From: Parelaphostrongylus tenuis | Lineage: Eukaryota; Nematoda; Chromadorea; Rhabditida; Metastrongylidae | Direction: 5' to 3' | Assembly (NCBI GenBank): GCA_019055375.1 | Contig: JAHQIW010000780.1 | Span: forward strand, 1 to 64,000 | Length of the DNA stretch: 64,000 nt | Part shown: positions 11,517 through 24,860 of the stretch, piece by piece | How the letters are laid out: each line of letters begins with the position of its first letter | Position numbering within the stretch: position 1 is the stretch's first letter | The notes under the pieces: generated by a model | The model's input: the letters and a program-made list of their open reading frames with translations, nothing else | Database searches by the model: none | Told to the model about the DNA's origin: nothing | Translations under genes and position numbers: made by a program

Positions 11517-14500
11517 TCAAACAACATGAATTTTCTGCGCTCTTTCAAACGTTTCAGCCAAGATGAGAGCATTTCTACATAGATCTCGATGCCAGCAATC
11601 AGATGGTACTACTGGATCCCGGATCCGTTCGAAATAGACAGAGTAATGACGTTTAGAATATGAAGGTGAGATACTTTAAAAGAGGAAAACCGTGTAACAT
11701 TCAGCATGAAATTTCTGTGCGCTCTTGAACATTTCATCCAATATGAAAGCATTTTTAGGTATATCTCGATACCAGCAAAAAGATGGTGCAACTGGATCCC
11801 GGATCCGTTTGAAACAGGTTGATTGATGGCGTGAATAGGTTATGAAGGTGTCATTCTGTAATAGAGCATAGCCGTGTAATAGTCAACACGAACTTTCTGT
11901 GCGCTTTTATTCCGTCCAGCCAAGATGAAAGCATTTTTTGGATAGATCTCAATGCAAGCAATCAGATGGTGCCGTTCGATCCCGGAGCTGTTCGAAACAG
12001 GCTGAGTAATGACGTAAATAGATTATGAAGGTACTATTCTGTATTAGTGCATAGCTGTGTAATATTCAACATTAATTTTGTGTGCGCTTTTAATACTTTC
12101 AGCCAAGATGAGAGCATTTCTAGTTAGACCTCGATGCCAGCAACCAAATGGTACTATTGAATTCCGGATCCGTTTGAAACAGACTGAGTAATGACATTTA
12201 GAATATGAAGGTGTTATACTATAATAGAGCAAAACCGTGTTATATTTAACATGTAATTTCTAAGCGCTTCAGTCATTTCAGCTAAGATGAGAGCATTTTT
12301 GGATAGAACTCGATGCCAGCAATCAGATGGTACTATTGGATCAAGGATCCGCTTGAAACAGACTGAGTAGTGACGATAAGAATATGAAGGTGCTACTCTA
12401 AAATAGAGCATAGTCGCGTAATATTCAACATAAATTTTCTGTGCGCTTTTAATCCTTTCAGCCAAGATGAGAGCATTTTTGGATAGATGTCAACGAAAGC
12501 AATCAGATGGTGCTGTTGGATCCCCGATCCGTTCGAAACAGACTGAGTAATGACGATTAGAATATGAAGGTGCTAGAATATAACAGAGCAAAGCCGTGTA
12601 ATATTTAACATGATTTTTCTGTGGGCTCTTGACCATTTCTGGCAAGACCACGGCATTTTTAGATAGATCTCGATGCCAGCAATCAGATGGTACTATTGTA
12701 TCCCGGATCATTTCTAAACAGACTAAGTAGTGACGAAAATAGATTATGAAGGTACCATTCTATAATAGAGCATAGCCGAGTAATATTCAACTTTCTCTGC
12801 GCTTCTAATCCTTTCACCCAGGATTAGAACATCTTCCGATAGATCTCAACGAAAGCAATCAGATGGTGCTCTTGGATCAACGATCCGTTTGAAACAGAAT
12901 GAGTAATGACGTTAATAGTTGAGTAGGTGTTACAATATAACAGAGCACAGCCGTGTAGAAACTTAACATAAATTTTCTGTGCGCTTTTAATCATTTCAGC
13001 AGAGATGAGACCATTTTTAGATAGATCTTGATGCCAGCAATCAGATGGTGCTATTGGATCCCGGATCCGTTTGAAACAGACTGAGTAACAAAGGTTAGAA
13101 TATGAAGGTGCTATTCTGTAATAGAGCATAGCCGTGTAATATTAAACATGAATTTTCTGTGCGCCTTTGATCCTTTCAGCCAAGATGAGAGTATTTTTAG
13201 ATAGATCCTGATGCCATCAATCTGACGTTACTCTTAGATCCCGGATCCATTTGAAACAGACTGAGTAATGACGTAAATAGGATATGAAGGTGCCATACTA
13301 TAATAGAGCAAAATTCTGTTATATTTGACATGAAATTTCTGTGCGCTTTTAATGATTTCATCCAAGCTGACAGCTTTTTTAGATAGAACTCGATGCCAGC
13401 AATGAGATGGTACTACTGGGTCAAGGATCCGTTTGATACAGACTGAGCAATGACGTAAATAGGTTATGAAGGTCCTATTATATAACAGAGCATAGCCGTG
13501 TAATATTCAGCATGAATTTTCTGTGCGCTTTTAATCCTTTCAACCAAGATGAGAGCATTTCTAGAGAGATGTCGATGCCAGTAATGAGATGGTACTATTG
13601 GAACCCGAATCCGTTCGAAACAGGCTGAGTAATGATGTTGAGAATAGGAAGGTGCTGTACTATAATAGGGAATAGCCGTGTAATATTCAACATAAATTTT
13701 CTGTGCCCTTTTAAACCTTTTAGCCATGATGAGAGAATTCTTGAATAGACCTCGATGCCAGCAATCAGATGGTGCTGTTAGATCCCGAATCAGCTTGAAA
13801 CAGACTAAGTAATGACGTCTAGAATATGAAGGTGCTGTACAACAATAGAGCAAAACCGTGATATATTTAACACGAAATTTCTGGGCTCTTTTAAAAATTT
13901 CAGCCAAGCAGAGAGCTTTTTTAGATAGATACAGATGCCAGCAATCAGATGGTGCTATTGGATCCCGGATCCGTTTGAAACAGACTGAGTAACAAAGGTT
14001 AGAATATGAAGGTGCTATTCTGTAATAGAGCATAGCCGTGTAATATTAAACATGAATTTTCTGTGAACTTTCAGTTCCTTTCAGAAAAGATGAAAGCATC
14101 TTTAGATGAATCTCAATGCAAGCAATCAGATGGTAGCACTGAATCAGTTATCCGTTTGAAACAGAATGAGTAATGATGTTTTTAATATGAATGTGCTATT
14201 CTGTAATAGAGCATAGCCGTGTAATATTGAACATGAATTTTCTGTGAGCTTTCAATCCTTTCAGCCAAAATGAGAGAATTTTTTCATAGATCACAATGCC
14301 AGCAATCAGATGGTACTTTGGAACACGAATAAGTTTTGAAACAGGCTGAGTAATGACGTAAATACTTCGTGAAGGTGCTACTCTATAATAAAGCATAGCT
14401 CTGTAATATTCAACATGAATTTTCTTTGCGCTTTTAGTCCTATCAGTCAAAATGAGGGAATTTTTTCATAGATCTCGATGCCACAATCAGATGGTGCTAT

Positions 14501-17456
14501 TGGATCCCGGATCCGTTTACAACAGACTGACTGATGACGTAAATAGGATATGAATGTGCTATACTATAATAGAGCATAGCCATGTTATATTCAACATGGA
14601 TTTTCTGTGCGCTTTCAATCATTTCAGCAGAGATGAGAGAATTTTTTTATAGATCACGATGCCAGCAATCAGGGGGTACTGGATCCCGGATCCGTTCGAA
14701 ACAGACTGAGAAATGACGTTTAGAATTTGAAGGTGCTGTACTACAGCAGAGCAAAACCGTGATATGTTTAACATGAAACTTCTGTACTCTTTGAATGATT
14801 TCGGCCAAGCTGAGAGCTTAGATAGTTATCGATGCCAGCAATCAGGTGGTACTATTGGATCTCGGATCCGTTTGAAACAGACTGACTAATGACGTAAATA
14901 GTATATGAAGGTGCTATACTATAGTAGAGTAAAACCGTTTTATATCCAACAATGAATTTTTTGTGCGCTTTTAATCCTATCAGCCAAGATGAGAGAATTT
15001 TTCCATAGATCTCGATGCCACAATCAGATGGTGCTATTTGATTCCGGATCCGTTTGAAACAGACTGACTGATGACGTAAATACGATATGTATGTGCTATA
15101 CTTAATAGAGCATAGCCGTGTAATATTCAACATGAATTTTCTGTGATCTTGCAATCCTTTCAACCAAGAGTAGAGCGTTTTTAGATAGATCTCAATGCAG
15201 GCAATCAGATGGTCCTATTGTATCAAGGATCCGTTTGAAACAGACTAAGTAATGACGTTTAGAATGTGAAGGTGCTATTCAATAACAGAGCATGGCCGGT
15301 AACATTCAATGTGAATTTTTTGTAATCTTTCAATCCTTTCAGCCGAGACGAGAGCATTTTTAGATAGATCTCAATGCAAGCAATCAGATGGCACTTTTGG
15401 GTCCCGGATCCGTCTGAGGCAGACTGAGTAATGACATTTGGAATTTCAGTGTGCTATGCTACAATAGAGCACAGCCGTGTTATATTCAACATGAAATTTC
15501 TGTGCGCCTTTGATCCTTTCAACGAAGATAAGAGCATTTCTAGATAGATCTCGATGGCAGCGATCAGATGGTGCTTTGGAACCCGAATACGTTTGAAACA
15601 GACTGAGTAATGACGTTTTAGACTATGGAGGTGCTATGCTATAATAGAGCATAGCCGTGTAGTATTCAACATGAATTTTCTCTGAGCTTTCAATCCTTTC
15701 AGACGAGACGAGAGCATTTTTACATAGATCTCGATGCCAGCAATTGAATGGTGCTTTGGATCCCGGTTCCGTTTGAAACAGAATGAGTAATGACGTAAAT
15801 AGGTTATGAAGGTGTTGTACTATGATAGAGCAAAATCGTGTAATATTTAACAGAATTTTCTGTGCGCTTTGAATCCTATCAGCCAAGATGAGAGAATTTT
15901 TTCATAGATCACAATGCCAGCAATCAGATGGTACTTTGGAACCCGAATCCGTTTGAAATAGGCTGAGTAATGACTTTTAGACTATGTAGGTGCTATTCTA
16001 CAATAGAACGTATCCATGTAATATTCAACTTGAATTTTCTGTGCGCTTTCAATCCTTTCAGCCAATATGAGAGCAATCTTAAATCTCGATGTCAGCAATC
16101 AGATGTTACTATTCGATCCCGGATCCTTTTGAAACAGAGTGAGTAATGATGTTGAATATGAAGGTGCTGTTTAAACATGAATCTTCTGTGCGATTTTAAT
16201 CTTTTCAGCCAAGATAAGAGAATTTTTTTATAGATCACGATGCCAGTAATCAGATGGTAATTTGGAACCCGAATCCGTTTGTAACAGACAGGGCAATGAC
16301 CTGAATAGTTTATGATGGTGCTATACTATAATAGAGCATAGCCGTGTAATATTCAACATAAATTTTCCGCGCGCTTTTGATCCTTTAAGCCATGATGAGA
16401 TAATTTTTGGATAGATCTCGATGTCAGCTATCAGATGGTACTATTGGATCACGAATCCGTTTGAAACACACTCACTAATGAAGTAAATAGGATATGAATG
16501 TGCTATTCTATAATAGAGCATAGCTGTGTAATATTTAACTTGAATTTTCTGTGCGCTTTCTATCCTTTCAACCAAGATGAGAGCAATCTCAAATCTGGAT
16601 GCCAGCAGTCAGGTGGTATTAGTGGATCCCGGATCCGTTTGATACATACCGAGTAATGACGTTTAGAATATGAAGGTCATATACTATAATAGAGCATGGC
16701 CGTGTAAAATTCAACATTAATTTTCTGGGCGCTTTTAATCCTTTCAGCCAAGATGAGGGAATTTTTGGATAGGTCTCGATGTCAGCAATCAGATGGTACT
16801 GTTGAATAACGGATCCGTTTGAAACAGACTGAGTAATGACCTAAATAGTATATGAAGGTGCTATGCTATAATAGAATAAAACCGTGTTATATTTAGCATG
16901 AAGTTTCTGTGCGCTTTTAATCCTTTCAGCCAAGGTGAGAGAATTTTTAGATAAATCTCGATGCCAGCTATCTGGTGGTACTATTGGATCCCGGATCCAT
17001 TTCAAACAGACTGAGCAATGACCTGAATAGTTTGTGAAGGTGCTATACTATAATAGAGCATACCCGTGTAATATTCAACATAAATTTTCTGCGCGCTTTA
17101 AACCTTTCAGCCAAAATGAGAGAAATTTTTCATAGATCACGATGCAAGCAATCAGATGGTACTATTAGATCCCGGATCCGTTTGAAACAGACTGAGCAAT
17201 GACGTAAATACTTTGTGAATGTGCTACTCTATAATAAAGCATGGCGGTGTAATTTTCAACATGAATTTTTTGTGATCTTTCAGTCCTTTTAGCTAAGATG
17301 AGAGCATTTTTGCATGGATCTCAATGCAAGCAATCAGATGGTGCTATTGGATCCCGAATCCATTTGAAACAGACTGAGTAATGACGATTAGTATGAAGGT
17401 GCTATTCTATAACAGAGCATACCCGTGTAACATTCGACATGAATTTTTTGTGAACT
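11517..17456. repeat. 180-bp satellite array 2 (about 33 units)
   Basis: Same monomer as array 1, for example an exact 180-bp step from 13021 to 13201. Its first units match the first units of array 1 specifically, including the variant CATTTCATCCAATATGAAAG and the following AATAGTCAACA. Two units 900 bp apart (about 13030-13160 and 13930-14060) share the rare variant GAGTAACAAAGGTTAGAATA, which points to a five-unit higher-order repeat. Minus-strand frames (such as 13464-14033) are by-products of the 3x60 period. Confidence 0.95.
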
Positions 17457-18689
17457 TGTTGTTGAAGTTGTGAGTTTTATAACCCTTATGTTTAGTGACA
17501 TATGCTCACACATTCTATGATGAGAAAACCTTCCAATTATGTCAGTAGAAAGAAAACTTCCAGCATATTTTATTTGCAAATTTTGTTCGCAAGCGTTGAG
17601 CAATTTGAAGTGTGTACCTCTAATAGAATTTGTGAGCTTTATTATTTTATTGTTGTCACCTTGAAGTTATTCATATAGTAGTCGTCCCACCCTGTAAGTT
17701 GCAAAGGTTTTTTGAAATGCGTTTTGTTTATAAGCAGATTGTAATATATAACTGACTTCGAACTTTGTATTGGTGTTCGAAGTCATTCACGATACCATCC
17801 GAGTAATGTGTCAACAGCCACGATACCATGGAATGACGTAAACCATGTTTCCGCTCATGATAATGGGGTCAGCTCTGACGATGCTATCAATGAATTTCGC
17901 ACCACCACTATGCGATTTGAAACGTTTTGTCTTGTTTGGAATTAATGTCTTACGTTTGAAAGACATTTATCAAGATAAATCTAGCACATGCAGTCTCATA
18001 TGAGTCACATGTTACTCACATTTGGGAGTAAAGGGATTGTGCGATTTCGCTCTAAAGTACAAAAAGAGAGAATGAAAAGTTTACAGGTGTTCCGCTCATT
18101 CACACAGTGATACATTAGATTAAGACGGAATGGAATCGGCGCAGCTCATTTCCCCTTTCTCATCAAAAGGCGACTCTAATACGACTTCATTTCAGTGATG
18201 CCCCAGACGATATTCGGCTCATAGTTCTTTTCATAGCAGTGATTGTGTGCATGTGGTGATCGTGGATGTAATATTACCCACCATATCGCGATTCTCTGGA
18301 GAAGCTCATAAAGAATCAAGTGTTAGCACACGGAGAGGTTCGTTGGTCTAGTCATTCTTGAAAAATCCTTATTACCGCAAATTTAGTAAAAGAAGTTATT
18401 AGATAACTATTTTTAAAGACTCCATAGGAACGAAATGTTTTTGACATCAAAAGTTAAACGCGTATGATTTTTCTTGTGTATCTTTCAGTGTGCTCTAATC
18501 ATTTTTGCAAGAAACTAAAAATATTTATGCACTTGCGTTTGTGTTGGTTTCTTTAGTACATGAAAATAAGGTGAACCAGTATGTGTGCAGTCATCACAAT
18601 GTAAGTAGCGTAGTACACTTGGCTTGATTTAGGTGGAACGCAGATTAAATATTTGGAGATGTTAGATTCGTTGAACGTGAATGAGGCAT
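17457..18689. other. Unassigned AT-rich sequence
   Basis: The direct repeat CACGATACCAT occurs twice at about 17790-17830. No coding exon or mobile element was recognised. Confidence 0.35.
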
Positions 18690-19175
18690 TCAAAACTCAT
18701 CCGTTCCTCATGACCGTCGTTTTCGTTGTAGTTAAAGACCAATCTTTCCACAGGCGTTATCAAAATCGGTCAACATTCGCTCCGCTTAGCTAATATTTGG
18801 TGTCATGAGAACGATATCGTCAGCAAAGCGAAGGTGGTTTGATTGTCGACCGTCAATTTTCACTCCCATATCGTCCCATTCTAATGTTCGCATGGCATTG
18901 TGGAGGATGGGTGAGTAATTTTGGCAAAATTGTATCGCCTTGTCGAACCCCGCTTCTTGAGTCTATTGTGATATTGTTGTAGAATGGAGGTAGTTTGGCC
19001 GTGAAATATTTATATAGTCCACGAAGAATCGTTATGTACTAAGTAGGCACGCCCTGGTTATCCAGAGCCTCTGTAACCGCTTCCGTTTCCACTGAATCAA
19101 AGACTTTCTTCAAATCGATGAAAGTGGACAGATGGTGCTTGTACTCTCGTGAAACTTCAATGAATCTTGTGATTT
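18690..19175 (-). pseudogene. RTE reverse transcriptase fragment
   Basis: Read on the minus strand this encodes the palm of an RTE reverse transcriptase. It shows ITRFIEVSREYKHHLSTFID, then LKKVFDSVETEAVTEALDNQ (conserved Asp), GLYKYFTAKLPPFYNNITID, SGVRQGDTI..K, and, after frame changes, an LRFADDIVL-equivalent at about 18800-18830 where the catalytic aspartates lie. At least one stop and several frameshifts break it. It is opposite in orientation to the endonuclease piece at 2-3.5 kb and belongs to a different insertion of the same family. Confidence 0.8.
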
Positions 19176-21279
19176 AAGCATTTAATGGGAGTGCTATTAT
19201 TCGAAAGCTCAGATTTCAATGAGGATTTGTATCTACTCTTTTTTTTTGAAAACGACTTTTTATACCGCTGAAACGCTGAAAATAAAATTAAATTTCACTT
19301 TCGCAGCGAGCTTTTATCTTTATCACGTTTATAATTCGCTGTAAGCGCGAAAAGCATAAAAACGTGTTTAGGAAACCTTGTAGTATCAGTATCATCCGTT
19401 TTACTTGGAGTTTCTTTCAAAGCGAAGAAAAATCCTGAACCTACTAACAAAAATCGCTCTCCACATTTAAGTCGCGTTTGCGTGGTCTATCGATCGGCGC
19501 TATTGAGCCACACCACTCACGCACACTAGTTGACAAGTAATGCGTCGCGTATGTAGAAATTAATCTTGTTTTTCCTGCTACACTTCAGTGAAACTGCCTT
19601 TTCACTATATCAGCACAGCGTTTAACTTGCCAAAACTTACGTTGTCGATTGCATACGTATAACTCAAGACAAAAGCTCTGTCCTGTGAGAAATACGCGCG
19701 TGTGCAGCACAAAACTTTTCTTTCTGTTCTGTTCTTGAGAAACAAGAAGATTTCCCAATTTTGAGGTCTGCGCTCTCGAATGATTATTAACAGTCTAGAG
19801 AAAAAGGTTTTTCCAGCGAGATATAGGCGAAATAATAAGAAGAACACATGGCATATGCAAGGCATAATTCTATTTTGAATGATACAGCGCTACAGAAAGT
19901 CTCTTCAGGAAAACTAGCACGTGCAGTCCTCTCTGAAATTCAAGCTTTCTGATGATTGCTAGTAGTCATGAGAAAATTTATTGTTCAGCGGAAAGGATCG
20001 GTTTTTCATGCTCTGCCGAATAACCAAATTGAACATAATTTTACAAAAACTATACAGTTTGCATTATTTGGATTGATGAGCTCACCTATGTTAAAGTGTT
20101 TGGTCAGCAAAGAACTGATCACAGTTGTGACTTTGAGAAAGTATTCGACAAAAAAGAAGAAATAAATCTTTTCTTTCCTTTCCGCGAACTTTACTAAAAT
20201 CTCCTACCAGCCGTCATATTTCACCCTTTCAAACATTTTCTATAGTACTCTTAGAAGACTTAGGCGATTTGGCAACTACTGTTAGCATATTATCTTCGAC
20301 TGCATTTCCATTGCAGAATACTCGACGTCAGCACAAGTGTCAGTACAGAGTCTGACAGACACAGTGGAAGAACCTGTTGCTATACGGGAGAAAAGATGGA
20401 ATCGTTTATGACTTCTTCCATAAAATTTTGGATAAGAAAAAGTTTTAACTGATGTTTCAGAGTGGATAACATGGGTAACACAAACGTTTTTTTTTAGTCA
20501 GTGAAAACATATCAAAAATTGAAACTTTGAAAAGTGTAATGAAGTAAATTTTGTTTAAAATGATAGTAATCTGCTGATAGTATTGCTAGTGATGGATACT
20601 AAATCGAAAGTCAACTATGACCATTATTCTCGTCGGTTCCCCATAGTCTATTGCTAAGCAATTGCGGGTGCTCTAGCATGGCTGTTCCGAAATTGCAGAG
20701 AATTTACTCAAGCAGCTATGCCAAAACATTTGCGGCGAAAATAGTTTTCCTGAACCAGGCGACAATTTCTCTATCATGACTACTTGATAAACGCATATAC
20801 ATATAATTTAGATCTATATAATAGATCTTTTTTTTGATCATACTATGGGCATATAACAAATTTTACACAGTGTCCTTCTAAACGGATGGGAGAGAGGGGC
20901 GGGCAAATGGTTGTGATGTTAGGGTAAGTGGCACCAGTATAGTGAATATAAACTATGAATATAAACTCTCAAATAAGATTAGAAAAAATAAAGTAAGTGC
21001 TGAACCCTTTTGAATGTCAATATATTTTTTGAAAGTATATTTTGAATCCAAACTCCGAAGAACTATAAAAGATGCTCGAAATTTGAAATTTTTGGATGGA
21101 AGGGCATTTTAAAAATGGACAACACATTGATGAAGATCATGTAATTTTGCAGGACAAATTTCCAGCTGTCCGATAGCTTTCGCCCTTGCAATATGAACTG
21201 TACAAGAAAAAACTTGATGAGGCTATGTTTTCCATGAAATTCAATGAAATTCACGGGTCACGATGTTAGAAGGCATAAC
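19176..21279. other. Unassigned AT-rich sequence
   Basis: The part at 19176-19400 resembles the dispersed CATTCGAAAGCTCAGATTTC motif seen also near 59040, 59200 and 63950. A small palindrome, AGATCTATATAATAGATCT, lies at about 20811-20829. No gene recognised. Confidence 0.35.
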
Positions 21280-21608
21280 TCTCCCTGATGGTGCGCGTTT
21301 GCTATTAGAATTGGGTTTAAGTCTCTCACCATCTCAGCCAATTTCTATGACGTCCTTTGCGTAGGATTGCAATCAACTTACATGAACTGCAAGGTGAACT
21401 GCGTGAAAAGGCCAGAGATGGGGAGACCAACAATAATGATTAGCAAGTAGAGGTTGTACCAATAGCATCATTTCCTCAGTCGTTCTACAGACAACAAGAC
21501 CCCAGCAAGGACGTTGATGGAAAATTCCGGAGATTTGCGGACGAAACTTTCAAAACCATTATTCACTATCGTGCTAGAAGGTTTCACTCGAACCTCAGCG
21601 AAGTACAA

Positions 21609-22435
21609 ATGCGTGGCATGAAAAAGGTTCAAGAGTTGATAAGGGAAGAAAGTATAAGGCTATCAGTTAGTGAGAAGGGTGGAGACTTTGTGCTGATTCT
21701 TCGGCAGTTAGCTATCTCACTAACGAATAATTATCTCGAAGATGCTTTGCTTTACCAACCATCTTCTGTTAAGGAATTCAAAAGGCAAAACCGCAAATTA
21801 AACAATGAGTGGGTCCATACGGCAGAAGCGGCAGGTTCAAAAGCATCTATCATTTCTTAATTGCAAATCCAATCCGCATCATGTCTTGCTTATACTTGCT
21901 CATAAAAACACATGAGTTTGTATCCACCGATGATCTAACGTCTAACGATCGATCTATATTCAGAGTTAGACCCATCATCAGTTGTGCAGGCGGACCGACG
22001 GATAGGATAGCATGGTTATGAAATTTAATAACATCCCAGTTGCTAGGACATATTCCGGCCCATCTGACGAACACTCAAATGTTCTTCGACTGTTTACGTA
22101 ACGTCAGTCCGAATAACGCGAACGTAGTGGAGTCATTCGACGTCACTGCTCTCCATACCAACGCATCGAATGACTCTGCATTGCAAGCCACAAGCGAGCT
22201 TTTGATACAACACCGAGGAGCTGTAAACATGTATGACTTGTCGATTCAGCAATTCATGGTTCTTCTAAAGGAGTGCCTGAATTGCTCAATATTCAGATGG
22301 TTCGGTAGATATCTTGCTCAAATGAGAGGCGCAATGAAGCAGCAACTGGCACCTAGCCTGGATATTGCCTTTCTGTCGAAAGTGGTAGTACCAGTTATGG
22401 ATCTCCGACCATTACTCTGCTGCAGGTTTAGATGA
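21609..22435 (+). pseudogene. PLE reverse transcriptase domain
   Basis: Three overlapping frames (21609-21860, 21809-22021, 22040-22435) together cover the fingers and palm of a Penelope-type RT. Recognised blocks are SVSEKGGDFV, KTHEF, RPIISCAGGPTDRI, ESFDVTALHTNAS and APSLDIAFLSKV. The first catalytic Asp (SFDVTAL) is present; the FxDD-type motif is displaced by a frameshift at about 22430. A stop at 22021 and the frame changes inactivate it. Confidence 0.8.
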
Positions 22436-23064
22436 TTGTAGGGTTATCTGTTCCACTAAGAGGAATTGGATAACTGTTTTAGGTTGTTGAATGAATAGTC
22501 AGAATATATAAGGCTCACACGTGAAATATCAAAAGATAATTGGCTGTCTTTCTTGAACGTGTAAATGAGCTTAACCGAGAACGATTACATAAGAAAGTGG
22601 TACCGAAAGGCAAGTAATAAGAATAACCTAGATCGCTATCTCTCCTTACATCCCTCGCATATGGAAAAGGCGTTAGTGAAAACATGCTTTGAACAGTCGC
22701 CAATGTGTGTACTGGGGAGGAGCAGAAAGTAGAATCTGTGAAACTGGCTCGCGAAATAGCCACTTCACTTCTAATGGATACGAATTTTGATCCCTCGGCT
22801 TAGGTTTAGAGGAAACATCACGCCTCCGCACCAAAATTCCATGGAAGGAAAAATCCCGTATATCCCCCTGTTCTTTTCGAATGAGATAAACACAGCTACA
22901 AAACACTGTTTCAAGGAAGAAGGTTTAGAGCAATCGGTAACTATCATTGAAATACCACCGAATACTCTAAGGCTCCCATTAGTCGTACCCGCTTATGTGA
23001 TCGTCTCTGTATAATGAAAGATTGTAAAATATGGCCTAACGGTGGAGACGGTGATTGCATGAGT

Positions 23065-23340
23065 GTAAGTACAGTCTACCTAGTCTCTTGCAAAGCGTGC
23101 AGCGATATGTATACTTGTAAAACGGGTGGACCGCTCTACTGACAAGCGTTATAACAGACGGAACACCCCTTCAGGGGCGCGTAGAGCACAGAAACATGAC
23201 GGAGTGGATTTTGAGATCGAAGTCACCATCTTTGCGCCGGAACAAAAAACATCAGCGTGAAATATTTTGAAAGCTTTTTGAATTAACACCATCAATCTAC
23301 CTATAAACCGCAGGGAGGAATGCGTCGTGATCATCCATGA
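23065..23340 (+). pseudogene. PLE GIY-YIG endonuclease domain
   Basis: The plus strand reads STVYLVSCKACSDMYTCKTG, then GGPLY, then after frame changes FEIEVTIFAPEQK, an interrupted LKAF-I equivalent of the catalytic helix, and NRREECVVI at the end. This is homologous to the GIY-YIG domain at 1126-1416. The usual YVGET core is degraded to YTCKT, so the active-site glycine is lost. Confidence 0.75.
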
Positions 23341-23564
23341 TATGATTCAGTATATAAGACTGTTATTTTGATGGGTAGAGTGCACTACGAGCCTATGCGA
23401 TATCCTTCCGGTGATCTCCACTCGAATTATTCAGTGGCACACATACAAGAAGCGGATAGTATGTTTAAAATTGATTTTGTGCTTGATGCGATTTAAATTT
23501 AGGTCTGGTAATTTTTTCTAAAGGAGCAGTGGAGGTATTTGCCTGATTGTATTGCAAAAAACTT

Positions 23565-23640
23565 GACCTTTCCAGGCTCAGGCTCTGAAGAAGTCGAACT
23601 GCCGAAAGGTTGGCTGTTGAATAAAGATTAATGTGACACC
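23565..23640 (+). mobile_element. PLE 3' terminus with hammerhead-like core
   Basis: TTGACCTTTCCAGGCTC is followed by CTGAAGA, AGTCGAACT (a possible 3-bp hairpin) and GCCGAAAGG. The segment is parallel to those at 1630 and 46386 and marks the distal end of the element about 240 bp after the nuclease stop. Confidence 0.5.
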
Positions 23641-24860
23641 TCATGTTTGGCTCAAAGAAGAAGATTAGGATTTATTAAAGCTATGTTTTATAGGCTTCAG
23701 AAAATAAGAACTTTGTTGTAGTAAGACAATAGCATTTTCTAAAAAATGTGTGCATCCCAACTGCTTTCGCAGCATTTAAATAAAATATGATGTGATTTGA
23801 GATATGTCGACCAATGTTGAAAATGGCCTGAATTTTGTGAATGTGTTAATAAACTAAAGGGAAATCCTTGAGCAGCATTCAAGCCAAGGAGAAAATTCAT
23901 GGATCATCGTGAATGATAGATGCGAGGAAAGTTATCGAATGAAAAAAAAAATGCTGAAGCTGTCACAAAATACGGAACCGGATTACGTGATATACAAAAG
24001 TGATATCTAAAACACCAGCTGTCATAGGATAATTAATAATTTTTTACATCATTTAGCTTGCATGAGGTTGCTATAAATTTTCCATAAGACTAACGCCTCG
24101 GAAATTTCGTCCTCTTTGAAGCAGCGATAAACCGAATCGCGTAAACATTAGCTAGTTAAAATTTTTACTCTTTCCCGAAAACGCCCATTTTTTTTTTGTT
24201 ATGGAGTGTTTAACACCTGATTTCTTTCAGCGCTCATTGTGATGCATCAGGTAATACGCAGGTCACTACGGTAGTTTTTTTTTTTCTAAGCACAGCCTCG
24301 TTCTCGGGCAAAATATTTTCCTTGAATCGGATTTTCACCACGATTAGATGGAATTTCTTCAACTTCCAACATATTTCTGCCCACGTTGTTTCATATATCT
24401 CCTAAGGTATTTATATGCAGCTTCTATGTGTGAAGAAGGAACACTCCTCTACTATGTAACCATAAAAGTCAACATTTAATGAAGTTGCCAAGTTGTTCAT
24501 AAAACACTGTGGCGCGCAATGTGTTTTTCACATCCTCTGATTACAAAGAACGTTAAAAATGGAGCAATGAGTTCATAAAGCCTTCTATAAAGTGGAATAT
24601 ATTTCTAATCGTAAGGTAAACATCACAAAATTCTTTGCAGAGTTTATACAACTTTATCAAATGCTGACAGCGCATCATTGGACAGAGGACGACATTTTTT
24701 TTCCAGACAATATAGCTGCATGCGCACCAATGACATGGAAGGCTCTGCGAAAGAACACAGAGCATGCATGAGATAGAAGAAGTGTAAAGATATCTTCAAA
24801 ACTTAGAAAAAAAAATTGAATGCATAGAGCAAAAGGCACCACATAATGGAGCGAGACTAC
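23641..24860. other. Unassigned AT-rich sequence
   Basis: Contains several poly-T/poly-A runs (for example 24191-24199 and 24276-24285). No exon or repeat match recognised. Confidence 0.35.

Larger units (their letters stand above)
21280..23640 (+). mobile_element. Penelope-like retroelement, nearly complete but broken
   Basis: In order on the plus strand: an N-terminal LLELGLSLSPSQPISMTSFA at about 21303; IREESIRLSVSEKGGDFVLI at about 21637; RT motifs LLIKTHEF and RVRPIISCAGGPTDRIAWL (21897-22019); VVESFDVTALHTNASNDSAL (about 22124-22183); SLDIAFLSKVVVPV; the DD catalytic pair after a frameshift (DDCRVICST at about 22431-22457); NWLSFLNV; the connector IIEIPPNTLRLPL (about 22947); and a GIY-YIG nuclease at 23065-23335. 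It ends in a 3' region with a hammerhead-like core near 23590. Multiple stops and frameshifts make it inactive. PLE proteins couple reverse transcription with GIY-YIG cleavage. Confidence 0.85.

Noticed and set aside
5350..16000. Many minus-strand frames of 60-190 codons in the satellite arrays
   Set aside because: They arise from the 180-bp period being a multiple of three; reading frames are interrupted irregularly and no start, domain or splice context supports a protein.
4346..17456. Satellite as a CRISPR array or regulatory repeat
   Set aside because: Units are contiguous 180-mers without repeat-spacer alternation, in eukaryotic DNA.
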